DNA of 64,000 bases, taken from contig NZ_JARVWP010000025.1 in the NCBI RefSeq assembly GCF_029846235.1, forward strand, positions 1 to 64,000. The letters are read 5' to 3'. This stretch comes from Bradyrhizobium sp. CER78 (lineage in GTDB: Bacteria > Pseudomonadota > Alphaproteobacteria > Rhizobiales > Xanthobacteraceae). The notes below the pieces were generated by a model. That model had not been told where the DNA came from. It did not search any database and was given only the letters and a program-made list of their open reading frames with translations. The position numbers and the translations under genes are program-made. Of this stretch, positions 43,232-52,208 are shown piece by piece (position 1 is the first letter of the stretch; each line of letters begins with the position of its first letter).

Positions 43232-45100
43232 ATGGATGGAGACGCGGCGATGCTGACGAAACCCGCCTTCCGTAAGGTGGATTGGCTCGCGCGTGACATC
43301 GCGATTGATCGGCGCGGCGACGGCACCGTCGTCCTGAAGTCGCGGATTCCGCTCCAGGCTTATGAGACGCACATCCCGGCCTATCTCGCCAAATGGGCGG
43401 CGCAGGCGCCTGAGCGCATCTGGCTCGCGCAACGCGGCGGTCCCGACCGGCAATGGCGCAAGGTCTCCTATGGCGAAGCCAAGCGCACCGTCGATGCGCT
43501 GACGCAAGGCCTGCTCGACCTCGGCATTGCCGACGGCCGGCCTGTCGCGATCCTGTCGGGCAATTCGATCGAGCACGCGCTGATGACGCAGGCCGCGATG
43601 CAGGCGCGGCTGCCGGCCGCGCCGGTGTCGCCGGCCTATTCGCTGATGAGCCAGGATCATCTCAAGCTCAAATATCTCTTCAATCTGATCAAGCCCGCCG
43701 TCGTGATGGTGCAGGATGGCCCGACCTTCGAGAAGGCGCTCAGGGCGATCGACCTCACCGGTATCACGGTCGTGCACGTGCTGCGGCCCTGCGAGGGCAT
43801 CAAGAGCGTGGCGTTTGCCGAGCTCGCGGCAACGCCTGTCACGGCTGATGTGGGCAATTCGATCGCGAAGATCACGCCCGATACCGTCGGCAAGCTGCTG
43901 TTCACCTCGGGTTCGACCGGCATGCCCAAGGCCGTCATCAACACCCAGCAGATGATGTGCGCCAACGCGGCGATGATGATGCAGGTGCGGCCACGCGAAA
44001 CGGCGGGGCCGATTCCGACCGTGCTCGACTGGATGCCGTGGAATCACACCATGGGCGGCAACGCCGCGTTCAATCCGGTGCTGGTCGATGGCGGCACGCT
44101 CTATATCGACGACGGCCGGCCGATGCCGGGCCAGTTCGAGGAGACCATCCGCAATCTGCGCGAGGTGTCGCCGACCTATTACGCCAACGTGCCGGCCGGC
44201 TATGCCGCGCTCGCGGCCGCGATGGAGAAGGACGAGGCGCTTTGTCGGAGCTTCTTCAAGAATCTCTCGATCATGGCCTATGGCGGCGCCCGACTGCCCG
44301 ACGATCTCTATGACCGCATGCAGGCGCTGGCGGTGAAAACGACCGGCGAGCGCATCGTGTTCTACACCGGCTGGGGCTCGACCGAGACCGCGCCGACCTC
44401 GACCGGCACCTATTGGGACACCGAGCGCGTCGGCCTGATCGGCTTGCCGTTCCCCGGCGTCGAGCTGAAGATGGTGCCGTGCGGCTCGAAATACGAATTG
44501 CGGCTGCGCGGCGTCAACGTCACGCCGGGCTATTTCGGCCAGCCCGATCTCACGGCGAAGATGTTCGACGAGGAAGGCTTCTACTGCATCGGCGATGCCG
44601 GCGTGTTCGTGGATCCTGCGGATCCGCTGCAAGGCATCATCTTCGCTGGCCGCGTGGTCGAGGATTTCAAGCTGACCACCGGCACCTTCGTCCATGTTGG
44701 CTCACTGCGCACCGACGCGATCGCGGCCGCGACGCCGGTCGTGCATGATGCGCTGGTGGCGGGGCAGGACCGCGAGTTCATCGGCCTGCTGTGCTGGCCG
44801 AACCTGCATGCCTGCCGTCAGCTCGTCGGCAATGCCGACGCGAGCTATGAGGACGTTATCCGGCATCCCGACGTGATCGCCTGTCTCCAAAAGGGCCTGC
44901 AGGCCCACAACGCGTCCACCACCGGCAGCAGCATGCGCATCGCGCGTGCGATGCTGATGGTCGAGCCGCCGTCGATCGACGGCAACGAGCTCACCGACAA
45001 GGGCTACATCAACCAGCGCGCCGGCCTCGAACGCCGCGCCGCACTGGTGGAGAAGCTCTATGCCGAGCAGCCCTGCGGCGAGGTGATCGTGCTGTGCTGA
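43232..45100 (+). CDS. Feruloyl-CoA synthase-like AMP-dependent ligase
   Basis: 622 residues, longer than ordinary acyl-CoA ligases and matching feruloyl-CoA synthases. The conserved block is LLFTSGSTGMPKAVINTQQMM (from residue 222), with LDWMPWNHTMGGN following, and GWGSTETAP (A5). The end carries NELTDKGYINQRA, a terminal DKGYINQRA motif recalled for feruloyl-CoA synthases, and the protein lacks the usual TGK-type C-terminus. It would make CoA thioesters of hydroxycinnamate-like acids, for non-oxidative or beta-oxidative side-chain removal. Nearby dehydrogenases and hydratase are consistent. Confidence 0.85.
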   Translation: MDGDAAMLTKPAFRKVDWLARDIAIDRRGDGTVVLKSRIPLQAYETHIPAYLAKWAAQAPERIWLAQRGGPDRQWRKVSYGEAKRTVDALTQGLLDLGIADGRPVAILSGNSIEHALMTQAAMQARLPAAPVSPAYSLMSQDHLKLKYLFNLIKPAVVMVQDGPTFEKALRAIDLTGITVVHVLRPCEGIKSVAFAELAATPVTADVGNSIAKITPDTVGKLLFTSGSTGMPKAVINTQQMMCANAAMMMQVRPRETAGPIPTVLDWMPWNHTMGGNAAFNPVLVDGGTLYIDDGRPMPGQFEETIRNLREVSPTYYANVPAGYAALAAAMEKDEALCRSFFKNLSIMAYGGARLPDDLYDRMQALAVKTTGERIVFYTGWGSTETAPTSTGTYWDTERVGLIGLPFPGVELKMVPCGSKYELRLRGVNVTPGYFGQPDLTAKMFDEEGFYCIGDAGVFVDPADPLQGIIFAGRVVEDFKLTTGTFVHVGSLRTDAIAAATPVVHDALVAGQDREFIGLLCWPNLHACRQLVGNADASYEDVIRHPDVIACLQKGLQAHNASTTGSSMRIARAMLMVEPPSIDGNELTDKGYINQRAGLERRAALVEKLYAEQPCGEVIVLC

Positions 45101-45120
45101 GGCTAGTCTCTCTCTCCATT

Positions 45121-45228
45121 CGTCATTCCGGGATGCGCCGCCGAGGCCCAGGCCCGGAATCCATCAAGCCGCATACTCTGCTGTTCCATGGATTCCGGGC
45201 TCGCGCTGCGCGCGCCCCGAAATGACGG
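45121..45228. repeat. Palindromic intergenic repeat, family R4
   Basis: CGTCATTCCGGGATGCGC...CCCGGAATCCATC and CCATGGATTCCGGGCTCGCGC...CCCCGAAATGACGG. Second of the five R4 copies. Confidence 0.88.
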
Positions 45229-45263
45229 CTAATTGAAACGACAAGAACCAAGAAGGTAACGCC

Positions 45264-46391
45264 ATGAATTTCGATTTCTCCGACGAACAGAAGCAGATGC
45301 GCGACGAGGCGCGGAAGTTCCTCAGCGAGCAGTGCCCGCCGAAGGCCGTGCGTGAGGTGCTCGACGGCAAGGCGTCTTACGACAAGTCGCTGTGGAAGGG
45401 CCTCGCCGAGATGGGTTTCCTCGGGGTTGCGATCCCGGAACAGTTCGGCGGTGCGGGCGCCGGCCATCTCGAGCTCTGCGTGATCGCGGAGGAAATGGGC
45501 CGCGCGCTGGCGCCGGTGCCGTTCTCCTCGACCGTCTATCTCGCCGCCGAGGCGATCTTGATCGCGGGCAGTGACGCGCAGAAGCAGAAGTGGCTGCCGA
45601 AGATCGCCTCGGGCGATGCCATAGGCACGCTGGCGCTGTTCGAGGGCAAGGGCAATCCCTCGCCGAAGGCGGTCAAGGTCACCGCCAATGGCGGCGTGCT
45701 CAACGGCGTCAAGAAGCCTGTGCCGGATGGTGCGATCGCCGATTTCGCTGTTGTCGCGGCGCGCACCGGCTCAAGCGGACGCGAGTCGGACATTTCCCTG
45801 TTCATCGTCGATCTCAAGGCCGGCGGCGTCGAGGTGAAGTCGCTGACCAACATCGATCTCACCCGTGGCCAGGCCGAGATCACCTTCAAGGATTGCAAGG
45901 CCGAGCCGCTCGGCGCGGCCGGCGAGGGCTGGAGCGTGATCGCCCAGGTGCTCGATCGCGCCGCCGTGTTGACGGCGTTCGAGCAGGTCGGCGGCGCCGA
46001 CCGCGCGCTGGAGATGGGCCGCGACTACGCGCTCGACCGTATCGCGTTCGGCCGTCCGATCGGCTCGTTCCAGGCGGTCAAGCATATGCTGGCCGACATG
46101 TATGTCTCGGCGACCTTGGCGCGCTCGAATTGCTACTACGGCGCCTGGGCGCTTTCGACCAATGCCGGCGAACTGCCGGAAGCCGCCGCCGCCGCGCGCA
46201 TCAGCGCGACGCAGGCGTTCCAGCACTGCGCCAAGAACAACATCCAGGTTCACGGCGGCATGGGTTTCACCTGGGAGTTCGACTGCCACATGTACTATCG
46301 CCGCGCCAATGCGATGGCGCTCGGTCTCGGCAGCCTGTCCTATTGGGAAGACGCGCTGATCGATCGCATGCGCAAGAAGAACGCGGCGTAA
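45264..46391 (+). CDS. Acyl-CoA dehydrogenase
   Basis: 375 residues, standard ACAD length. It begins MNFDFSDEQKQMRDEARKFLSEQC. The middle domain has TLALFEGKGNPSPKAVKVTANGGVLNGVKKPVPDG, a shortened FAD-loop region. The C-terminal domain has RDYALDRIAFGRPIGSFQAVKHMLADMYV and QHCAKNNIQVHGGMGFTWEFDCHMYYRRA. The usual catalytic Glu is not clearly placed. It is encoded between R4 repeats and followed by two other ACAD genes on the same strand. Confidence 0.9.
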   Translation: MNFDFSDEQKQMRDEARKFLSEQCPPKAVREVLDGKASYDKSLWKGLAEMGFLGVAIPEQFGGAGAGHLELCVIAEEMGRALAPVPFSSTVYLAAEAILIAGSDAQKQKWLPKIASGDAIGTLALFEGKGNPSPKAVKVTANGGVLNGVKKPVPDGAIADFAVVAARTGSSGRESDISLFIVDLKAGGVEVKSLTNIDLTRGQAEITFKDCKAEPLGAAGEGWSVIAQVLDRAAVLTAFEQVGGADRALEMGRDYALDRIAFGRPIGSFQAVKHMLADMYVSATLARSNCYYGAWALSTNAGELPEAAAAARISATQAFQHCAKNNIQVHGGMGFTWEFDCHMYYRRANAMALGLGSLSYWEDALIDRMRKKNAA

Positions 46392-46399
46392 CACCGAGT

Positions 46400-46503
46400 C
46401 GTCATTCCGGGGCGCGAGCAACGCTCGCGAACCCGGAATCCCGAGATGAGTAAATAACCTCTAGATTCCGGGTTCGATGCTTTGCATCGCCCCGGAATGA
46501 CGG
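46400..46503. repeat. Palindromic intergenic repeat, family R4
   Basis: CGTCATTCCGGGGCGCGAGC...CCCGGAATCCC and TAGATTCCGGGTTCGATGC...CCCCGGAATGACGG. Confidence 0.88.
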
Positions 46504-46515
46504 AAAGAGATCAGG

Positions 46516-47763
46516 ATGAATTTCGACGACACCCCGCAGGAGGCCGCATTCCGCGCCGAGGCGAAAGCCTGGATCGCGGCCAATGCGCCGAAGCAATATG
46601 AGGACGAGCTGCGCAAGGCCTCGCTCGGCCGCGTTGCGCTCAAGGGCGCCAACATTCTCGAGGTCGCCAAGGCCTGGCAGAAGAAGAAAGCCGATGCCGG
46701 CTGGGCCTGCCTGCACTGGCCGAAGGAATATGGCGGCCGCGGCGCCTCGCCGATCGAGCGCGTGATCTGGCAGCAGGAGGAGGGCCCGTTCGGCCGCCTC
46801 AGCTCGATGTTCATTATCGGCCACGGCATGTGCGGTCCGACCATGATGGCGTTCGCCGGCGAGGAGCAGAAGCGCACATATCTGCCGCCGCTCGCCTCCG
46901 GCGAGAAGATCTGGTGCCAGTTGTTCTCCGAGCCGGCCGGCGGCTCCGACGTCGCAGGCCTGCGCACCCGCGCCGAGAAGAACGGCGACGAATGGGTCAT
47001 CAACGGCCAGAAGATCTGGACCTCCGGCGCGCATTATTCCGACTACGGCATCCTGTTGACCCGCACCGATCCGACGGTCGCGAAGCACAAGGGCCTCACC
47101 ATGTTCTTCCTGGACATGAAGAGCCCGGGCGTCGAGGTCAGGCCGATCAAGCAGGCGAGCGGAGCGTCCGACTTCAACGAGGTCTATTTCACCGACGTGC
47201 GGATTCCGGACTCGCAGCGGCTCGGCAATATCAATGACGGCTGGAACGTGTCGCTGACCACGCTGATGAACGAGCGCATGTCGATCGGCGCCGGCGTCGC
47301 CACCGGCTTCCCCGAGCTGTTCGACTTCTGCAACAGCCTGATGCTGGAAGACGGTCCCGCGATCGAGAACCGCGCGGTGCGTTCGAAACTCGCGAACTGG
47401 GCGGTGAAGGCGAGCGGGCTGAAATACACCAGCATGCGCGCGATCTCCGCGCTGTCGCGCGGTGAGCGTCCGGGACCGGAGAACTCGATCGGCAAGCTGG
47501 TCGCCGGCTCGATGATCCAGGACGTCGCGACCTACGCGCTCGATCTGCAGGGCGCCGCAGGTGCCTTGAGCGGTCCCGAGGATGCCGAGGTCGCCGGCAA
47601 ATTCCAGGCGATGCTGCTGCGCGCGCCGGGCACCCGCGTCGAAGGCGGCACCGACGAGATCATGCGCAACATCATCGCCGAGCGCGTGCTGGGCCTGCCC
47701 GGCGACATCCGGGTCGACAAGGACGTTCCCTTCAACAAGATCCCGACCAAGGGAAGGTCATGA
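46516..47763 (+). CDS. Acyl-CoA dehydrogenase (tandem paralogue 1)
   Basis: 415 residues. MNFDDTPQEAAFRAEAKAWIAANAPKQYEDELRKASLGR, EKIWCQLFSEPAGGSDVAGLRTRAEKNGDEWVINGQKIWTSGAHYSDYG (FAD/substrate loop), GLTMFFLDMKSPGVEVRPIKQASG, and the C-terminal APGTRVEGGTDEIMRNIIAERVLGLPGD (GGTDE/IAERVLGLP). Nearly the same as the following gene throughout, so it is a recent tandem duplicate. The N-terminal stretch LGRVALKGANILEVAKAWQKKKADAG is shared with the copy. Confidence 0.92.
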   Translation: MNFDDTPQEAAFRAEAKAWIAANAPKQYEDELRKASLGRVALKGANILEVAKAWQKKKADAGWACLHWPKEYGGRGASPIERVIWQQEEGPFGRLSSMFIIGHGMCGPTMMAFAGEEQKRTYLPPLASGEKIWCQLFSEPAGGSDVAGLRTRAEKNGDEWVINGQKIWTSGAHYSDYGILLTRTDPTVAKHKGLTMFFLDMKSPGVEVRPIKQASGASDFNEVYFTDVRIPDSQRLGNINDGWNVSLTTLMNERMSIGAGVATGFPELFDFCNSLMLEDGPAIENRAVRSKLANWAVKASGLKYTSMRAISALSRGERPGPENSIGKLVAGSMIQDVATYALDLQGAAGALSGPEDAEVAGKFQAMLLRAPGTRVEGGTDEIMRNIIAERVLGLPGDIRVDKDVPFNKIPTKGRS

Positions 47764-47766
47764 CTG

Positions 47767-47887
47767 TCGTTCCGGGGCAGCGCGCAGCGGCGAACCCGGA
47801 ACCTCGAGCCGAATAACAAATCTCCAGATTCCCCGATGCGCAATTGCGCATCTGAGGTTCGATGCTTCGCATCGCCCCGGAATGACA
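47767..47887. repeat. Palindromic intergenic repeat, family R4
   Basis: CGTTCCGGGGCAGCGCGCAGC...CCCGGAACC and TTCGATGCTTCGCATCGCCCCGGAATGACA, with an inner GATGCGCAATTGCGCATC hairpin. It starts right after the stop codon of the first tandem ACAD. Confidence 0.85.
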
Positions 47888-47904
47888 AAGAAAAAGGAGC
47901 CGCC

Positions 47905-49152
47905 ATGAATTTCCATGACACGCCGCAGGAAGCCGAATTCCGGTCCATCGCCCGCAAGTGGATCGCCGCCAACGCGCCGAGGGAGTTCGAAGAGGAGCTC
48001 TCGAAGTCCTCGCTCGGCCGTATCAGGCTTGCCAAGCACGACATGGTCGAGGTCGGCAAGGCCTGGCAGAAGAAGAAGGCGGAAGGCGGTTGGGCCTGCC
48101 TGCACTGGCCGAAGGAATATGGCGGCCGCGGTGCCACCCCGATCGAGCGCGTGATCTGGCAGCAGGAAGAAGGCGTCTACGGCAAGCTGACGCAACCGTT
48201 CCAGATCGGCGAAGGTATGTGCGGCCCGACCGTGATGGCCTGGGGCAGCGAAGAGGCCAAGCGCCGCTATCTGCCGAAGCTTGCTGCGGGCGAGGAGATC
48301 TGGTGCCAGCTGTTCTCCGAGCCGTCGGCCGGCTCCGACGTCGCGGGCCTGCGCACCCGCGCCGAGAAGAAGGGCGACAATTGGGTCGTCAACGGCCAGA
48401 AGATCTGGACCTCGGGCGCGCATTACTCCGACTACGGCCTGTTGATCGCGCGCACCGATCCGAATGTGCCCAAGCACAAGGGCCTCACGATGTTCTTCCT
48501 CGACATGAAGAGCCCCGGCGTCGAAGTGCGGCCGATCAAGCAGGCCAACGGCATGCAGGAATTCAACGAGGTCTATTTCACCGACGTCGTGATCCCGGAC
48601 AGCCAGCGGCTCGGCGCCGTCGGCGAGGGCTGGAGCGTGTCGCTGACCACGCTGATGAACGAGCGCATGTCGATCGGCGCGCGGCTTGCGACCGGCGTGC
48701 CCGAGATGTTCGAGTTCTGCTCCAATCTGATGCTGGAAGATGGTCTCGCGATCGACGATCCGGCGGTGCGCTCCAAGCTTGCGAGCTGGGCGGTGAAAGC
48801 GAGCGGGCTGAAATACACCAGCTACCGCGCGATCTCGGCGCTGTCGAAGGGCGAGCGGCCGGGTCCGGAAAATTCCATCGGCAAGCTCGTCTCCGGCCTG
48901 ATGCTGCAGGACATCGCGACCTATGCGATGGATCTGGAAGGCGCCGCGGGCAGCCTCACCGGCATGGACGAGGAGCAGGCCAACGGCCAGTTCCAGCAGA
49001 TGCTCTTGTCTTCGCCCTCGATGCGTATCGCCGGCGGCACCGACGAGATCCTGCGCAACATCATCGCCGAGCGTGTGCTGGGCCTGCCCGGCGATATCCG
49101 CGTCGACAAGGACGTGCCCTATAACAAGATCCCGACCAAGGGGCGGGGCTAG
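47905..49152 (+). CDS. Acyl-CoA dehydrogenase (tandem paralogue 2)
   Basis: 415 residues from ATG 47905 (the frame extends back into the R4 repeat). Same length and motifs as the preceding gene: EEIWCQLFSEPSAGSDVAGLRTRAEKKGDNWVVNGQKIWTSGAHYSDYG, and at the end AGGTDEILRNIIAERVLGLPGD. Long identical runs between the two copies, including the last 25 or so residues, suggest a recent duplication. Divergence is concentrated in the FAD/substrate and C-terminal helices (for example NGMQEFNEVYFTDVVI against SGASDFNEVYFTDVRI). Confidence 0.92.
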   Translation: MNFHDTPQEAEFRSIARKWIAANAPREFEEELSKSSLGRIRLAKHDMVEVGKAWQKKKAEGGWACLHWPKEYGGRGATPIERVIWQQEEGVYGKLTQPFQIGEGMCGPTVMAWGSEEAKRRYLPKLAAGEEIWCQLFSEPSAGSDVAGLRTRAEKKGDNWVVNGQKIWTSGAHYSDYGLLIARTDPNVPKHKGLTMFFLDMKSPGVEVRPIKQANGMQEFNEVYFTDVVIPDSQRLGAVGEGWSVSLTTLMNERMSIGARLATGVPEMFEFCSNLMLEDGLAIDDPAVRSKLASWAVKASGLKYTSYRAISALSKGERPGPENSIGKLVSGLMLQDIATYAMDLEGAAGSLTGMDEEQANGQFQQMLLSSPSMRIAGGTDEILRNIIAERVLGLPGDIRVDKDVPYNKIPTKGRG

Positions 49153-49153
49153 T

Positions 49154-49246
49154 CGTCATTCCGGGGCGATGCGGAGCATCGAACCCGGAATCCAGAGGTT
49201 TGGATCGAGATTCCGGGTTCGCGCTGCGCGCGCCCCGGAATGACAG
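49154..49246. repeat. Palindromic intergenic repeat, family R4
   Basis: CGTCATTCCGGGGCGATGCGGAGCATCG...CCCGGAATCCAG and GATTCCGGGTTCGCGC...CCCCGGAATGACA. Last of the R4 copies in this window. Confidence 0.85.
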
Positions 49247-49261
49247 GAAAGAGGAAGCGCC

Positions 49262-49975
49262 ATGGACGCGAAGACACCGGGCCCGCGCTATTCATCCGAA
49301 GACCGCATCGGCGCGCTCGAGGAATTGCTCAACGAGCGCTACTCGGTGCGCGCGTTCCTGCCGCGCGAGGTGCCGCGCGACGTCATCGAACATATCCTCA
49401 GCGTCGCGCAGCGCACCGCGTCCTGGTGCAACAGCCAGCCATGGCAGGTGCTGATCGCGTCCGGCGAGGCCAAGGAGCGCTTCCGCAAGGCGATCTATGC
49501 CGAGGCTGCGTCCGGCGCCAAGGACGACCACGACTTCACGCCGCCGCGCGAATATGTCGGCGTCTATCTGGAGCGACGCCGCGAGAGCGGCTTCCAGCTC
49601 TACAACACGCTCGGCATCGCGCGCGGCGACAAGGCGGCCTATTCGAAGCAGGCGCTGGAGAACTACAATTTCTTCGGCGCGCCGCATGTCGCAGTCATCC
49701 ACACCAACGAGCCGCTCGGCATCTATGGTGCGATCGACTGCGGCGGCTATGTCTCGAACTTCATGCTGGCCGCGCAGGCGCTCGGGCTCGGCACTATCCC
49801 GCAGGCCGCGCTCGCGCGTCATTCCGGGCTGATCCGCCGCCATTTCAACCTGCCTGACGACCGCCGGGTTGTCTGCGGTATCTCGTTCGGCTATGCCGAC
49901 AACGCGCACAAGGTGAACAGCTACCGCACCTCGCGCGCAACTGTGGCTGATACTGTCACATTCGTTGATGTATAA
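49262..49975 (+). CDS. Nitroreductase-family FMN oxidoreductase
   Basis: 237 residues. LEELLNERYSVRAFLPREVPRDVIEHILSVAQRTASWCNSQPWQVLIASGEAKE is the FMN-binding N-terminus (RxSxRxF/L, then S-W-C-N-S-Q-P-W). YGAIDCGGYVSNFMLAAQALGLGTIPQAALAR is the dimer/FMN region and RRVVCGISFGYADNAHKVNSYRTSR the C-terminal end. The family includes NAD(P)H-dependent quinone, nitro and flavin reductases. It follows the ACAD cluster and may be co-transcribed. Confidence 0.9.
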   Translation: MDAKTPGPRYSSEDRIGALEELLNERYSVRAFLPREVPRDVIEHILSVAQRTASWCNSQPWQVLIASGEAKERFRKAIYAEAASGAKDDHDFTPPREYVGVYLERRRESGFQLYNTLGIARGDKAAYSKQALENYNFFGAPHVAVIHTNEPLGIYGAIDCGGYVSNFMLAAQALGLGTIPQAALARHSGLIRRHFNLPDDRRVVCGISFGYADNAHKVNSYRTSRATVADTVTFVDV

Positions 49976-50045
49976 TTTCCTCAAGGCGGAACTTATCCCT
50001 CCGCCGAGGACAAGAAGAAGCGACAAGAAAAACCCAAGAAGAACA

Positions 50046-50456
50046 ATGGCGAACAACGCCGCTCCGACGCCAGCCGAGATCAGCTGGCAACTGCACCGTC
50101 TGCCTGCGCTCGAGCGCGACGCGTTCATTGCCGCGCATTATCTGGGACAGCCTGTTGCCTGGAAGACCCGCTTCTTCGACGCGATCGACTGGGGCGCGGG
50201 CCAGGTGCTGCAATTCAGCTTTCTGCAACGCGGCTGGCACCGCCATGCACGGCTCGACAATCCGATCTATGCCTATATCGACATCGAGCAACATCCGGAA
50301 ACACGCGGCCTGCGCCGCGGCCGTAGGATCGATCTCCAGGGCACGATCAAGGGCGTCGATTTCGTGACCGGGATTACGCTGGAGCTGGACAAGTTCGAGA
50401 TCCTGCCGGTCAATTTCCTCGACCGCTTCGTCATCAGCTCCGACAGCCGCTATTAG
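50046..50456 (+). CDS. Conserved hypothetical protein
   Basis: 136 residues from ATG 50046; the open frame begins at 49965 but that part overlaps the end of the nitroreductase. Sequence is mixed alpha/beta: SWQLHRLPALERDAFIAAHYLGQ, FQFLQRGWHRHARLDNPIYAYIDIEQHPETRGLRRGRRIDLQGTIKGVDFVTGITLELDKFEILPVNFLDRFVI. No family was recognised; the beta stretches resemble a small OB- or PilZ-like fold. Convergent to the WYL regulator, with overlapping stops. Confidence 0.6.
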   Translation: MANNAAPTPAEISWQLHRLPALERDAFIAAHYLGQPVAWKTRFFDAIDWGAGQVLQFSFLQRGWHRHARLDNPIYAYIDIEQHPETRGLRRGRRIDLQGTIKGVDFVTGITLELDKFEILPVNFLDRFVISSDSRY

Positions 50457-51457
50457 CCCCTGCGTCCCGCCACGCGGCGCTGCCGCGGCGCATTCGCGTA
50501 GCGCGCGGCCATCGCGCCGGTGAGTTCTGCCATCTTCTCGCGCAGCCCGTCGGGCGCGATCACCTCGACCTCGGCGCCGAGTCGCAGCAGCTCGGTCGCG
50601 GCATGCCACACCGTCTTGCCGACCGGCATGGTGGCGATGTGCCAGCCGTCGGCGTCGGTACCATCAGCAAGCCGCATCCGCGCCTTCACGTAAGGATGCG
50701 CCAGCGCATCGAACAGTTTTAGCCCGAGCGGCGACAGCCGCACCGTGGCCTCGTTCGGATGCAGCTCGGCCTCGAGCCGCTCGATCGAGGCACGCCAATA
50801 GGCCGCGAGGTCGAAGTCCACCGGCCGCGCGAACGGCGTCTCCAGGACGGTGCAATCCAGCACGCGCGCGACGCGGTAGGTGCGCACATTGCCGTCGACG
50901 AGGCCGGCGAGATACCAGCTGCCGCCCTTCAGCACGAGGCCGAGCGGCGCCGCGCGCCGCCGCTTCTCGGCCTTCCAGCTCTGGTAGCGTATCTCGATCA
51001 GGTTTTCGCGCAGCACCGCGCCGGCAATCGCGCGCAGATGCTTCGGTTCCTCGGTCTCGCCGAACCAGCCGGGCGCGTCCAAGTGGAAGCGCTGCTGCAT
51101 CCGGTTCGCGGTGGGCCGCAAATGCTCCGGCAGCGCCGCCGTCAGCTTGGTCTGCGCCGCCACCATCGCGGCGTCGAGGCCGAGCGCGGCGGCGGGGCCG
51201 GGCAGTCCCGCCATGAACAGCGCCTCGGCCTCACCCTGCGACAGTCCGTTGAGCCGCACGCGGTAGCCGTCGAGCAGCCGATAGCCGCCCTCGGCGCCGC
51301 GGTCGGCATAGACGGGCACGCCAGCGGCGGCCAGCGCATCGATGTCGCGATAGATCGTGCGTACCGAAACCTCGCAGGCCTCGGCCAATTCGGGCGCGGT
51401 GACCTGTCCCCGCGCCTGCAGGGTGGTGAGGATGGAAAACAGCCGGCTCGCGCGCAT
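50453..51457 (-). CDS. WYL-domain transcriptional regulator (YafY-like)
   Basis: 334 residues from ATG 51457, preceded by only a short leader ending at an operator; an upstream frame to 51526 overlaps that operator. N-terminal DeoR-type HTH (LFSILTTLQARGQVTAPELAEACEVSVRTIYRDIDALAAAGVPVYADRGAEGGYRLLDG). The WYL module carries KGGSWYLAGLVDGNVRTYRVARV, the W-Y-L pattern of ligand-sensing domains, and the C-terminal extension follows. It is divergent from a GST gene and likely represses it and itself. Confidence 0.9.
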   Translation of the reverse strand: MRASRLFSILTTLQARGQVTAPELAEACEVSVRTIYRDIDALAAAGVPVYADRGAEGGYRLLDGYRVRLNGLSQGEAEALFMAGLPGPAAALGLDAAMVAAQTKLTAALPEHLRPTANRMQQRFHLDAPGWFGETEEPKHLRAIAGAVLRENLIEIRYQSWKAEKRRRAAPLGLVLKGGSWYLAGLVDGNVRTYRVARVLDCTVLETPFARPVDFDLAAYWRASIERLEAELHPNEATVRLSPLGLKLFDALAHPYVKARMRLADGTDADGWHIATMPVGKTVWHAATELLRLGAEVEVIAPDGLREKMAELTGAMAARYANAPRQRRVAGRRG

Positions 51458-51466
51458 GGCCAAATC

Positions 51467-51491
51467 ATACCTGACACAAGATGTCAGGTAT
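51467..51491. promoter_or_regulatory. Perfect operator palindrome between WYL regulator and GST
   Basis: ATACCTGACA-CAAGA-TGTCAGGTAT, 10-base perfect arms and a 5-base spacer, 9 bases upstream of the regulator ATG and 50 upstream of the GST ATG. Its length and placement are right for the dimeric HTH regulator encoded at 50453-51457. Confidence 0.75.
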
Positions 51492-51540
51492 AGGCGGACA
51501 TAAGGAGGCGATGCCCCTGTCGGCACAAGGAGACCTGCCT

Positions 51541-52194
51541 ATGACCAATGCTGCACCCACGGACCGTGTCACGCTGTATTACTCGCCACAGAGCCGCGCC
51601 ACCGGCACCCGGGTGCTGCTGGAGGAGCTTGGCGCGCCCTACGATCTGCATGTCCTCAACATGAAGGCGGCCGAGCAGCGCAAGGACGCGTATCTCGCCA
51701 TCAATCCGCTCGGCAAGGTGCCGGCGATCCGCCATGGCGACGCGCTGGTGACCGAGCAGGTCGCGATTTTCATCTATCTCGCCGACCTGTTTCCGCAGGC
51801 CGGTCTGACGCCGGCGCTGAACGACCCGCGCCGCGGCCCGTATCTGCGCTGGATCGCCTATTATGGCTCCTCATTCGAGCCGGCGGTGATCGACCATTTC
51901 ATGAAGCGCGCGCCGGCACCGATCACGCAGTCGCCCTATGCCGATTACGACACCATGCTGGGCGCGCTGGAGGCGCAGCTCGCCAAGGGGCCCTATCTGT
52001 TCGGCGATGCGATCACGGCGGCCGACATCCTGTGGGGCGTCGCGCTGAGCTGGACCATGATGTTCGGCATCGTACCGAAAAGGGACGTCTTCGTCCGCTA
52101 CGCCGAACGCATCACCGCGCGCCCGGCTTTCGAACGGATATCGAAGGCCGACGACGAGATGGCGGCGCAGCATGCGGCGGCCGTGGGAGTGTGA
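51541..52194 (+). CDS. Glutathione S-transferase
   Basis: 217 residues from ATG 51541, with an AAGGAGACC ribosome binding site. The thioredoxin-like N-terminal domain has YSPQSRATGTRVLLEELGAPYDLHVLNMKAAEQRKDAYLAINPLGKVPAIRHGDALVTEQVAIFIYLAD (NPLGKVPA cis-Pro, TEQVA acidic-Ser region). The alpha-helical C-terminal domain has GPYLFGDAITAADILWGVALSW. Catalytic residue is probably Ser14 or Ser17 (YSPQSR). Under the probable control of the divergent WYL regulator. Confidence 0.92.
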   Translation: MTNAAPTDRVTLYYSPQSRATGTRVLLEELGAPYDLHVLNMKAAEQRKDAYLAINPLGKVPAIRHGDALVTEQVAIFIYLADLFPQAGLTPALNDPRRGPYLRWIAYYGSSFEPAVIDHFMKRAPAPITQSPYADYDTMLGALEAQLAKGPYLFGDAITAADILWGVALSWTMMFGIVPKRDVFVRYAERITARPAFERISKADDEMAAQHAAAVGV

Positions 52195-52208
52195 TACGGA
52201 TCGTGCCG

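Noticed and set aside
45119..49250. Regular spacing of R4 copies as a possible CRISPR-like array
   Set aside because: The spaces between the copies are filled by intact genes over 1 kb long, and repeat units are palindromes of about 100 bases, not short direct repeats with short spacers.
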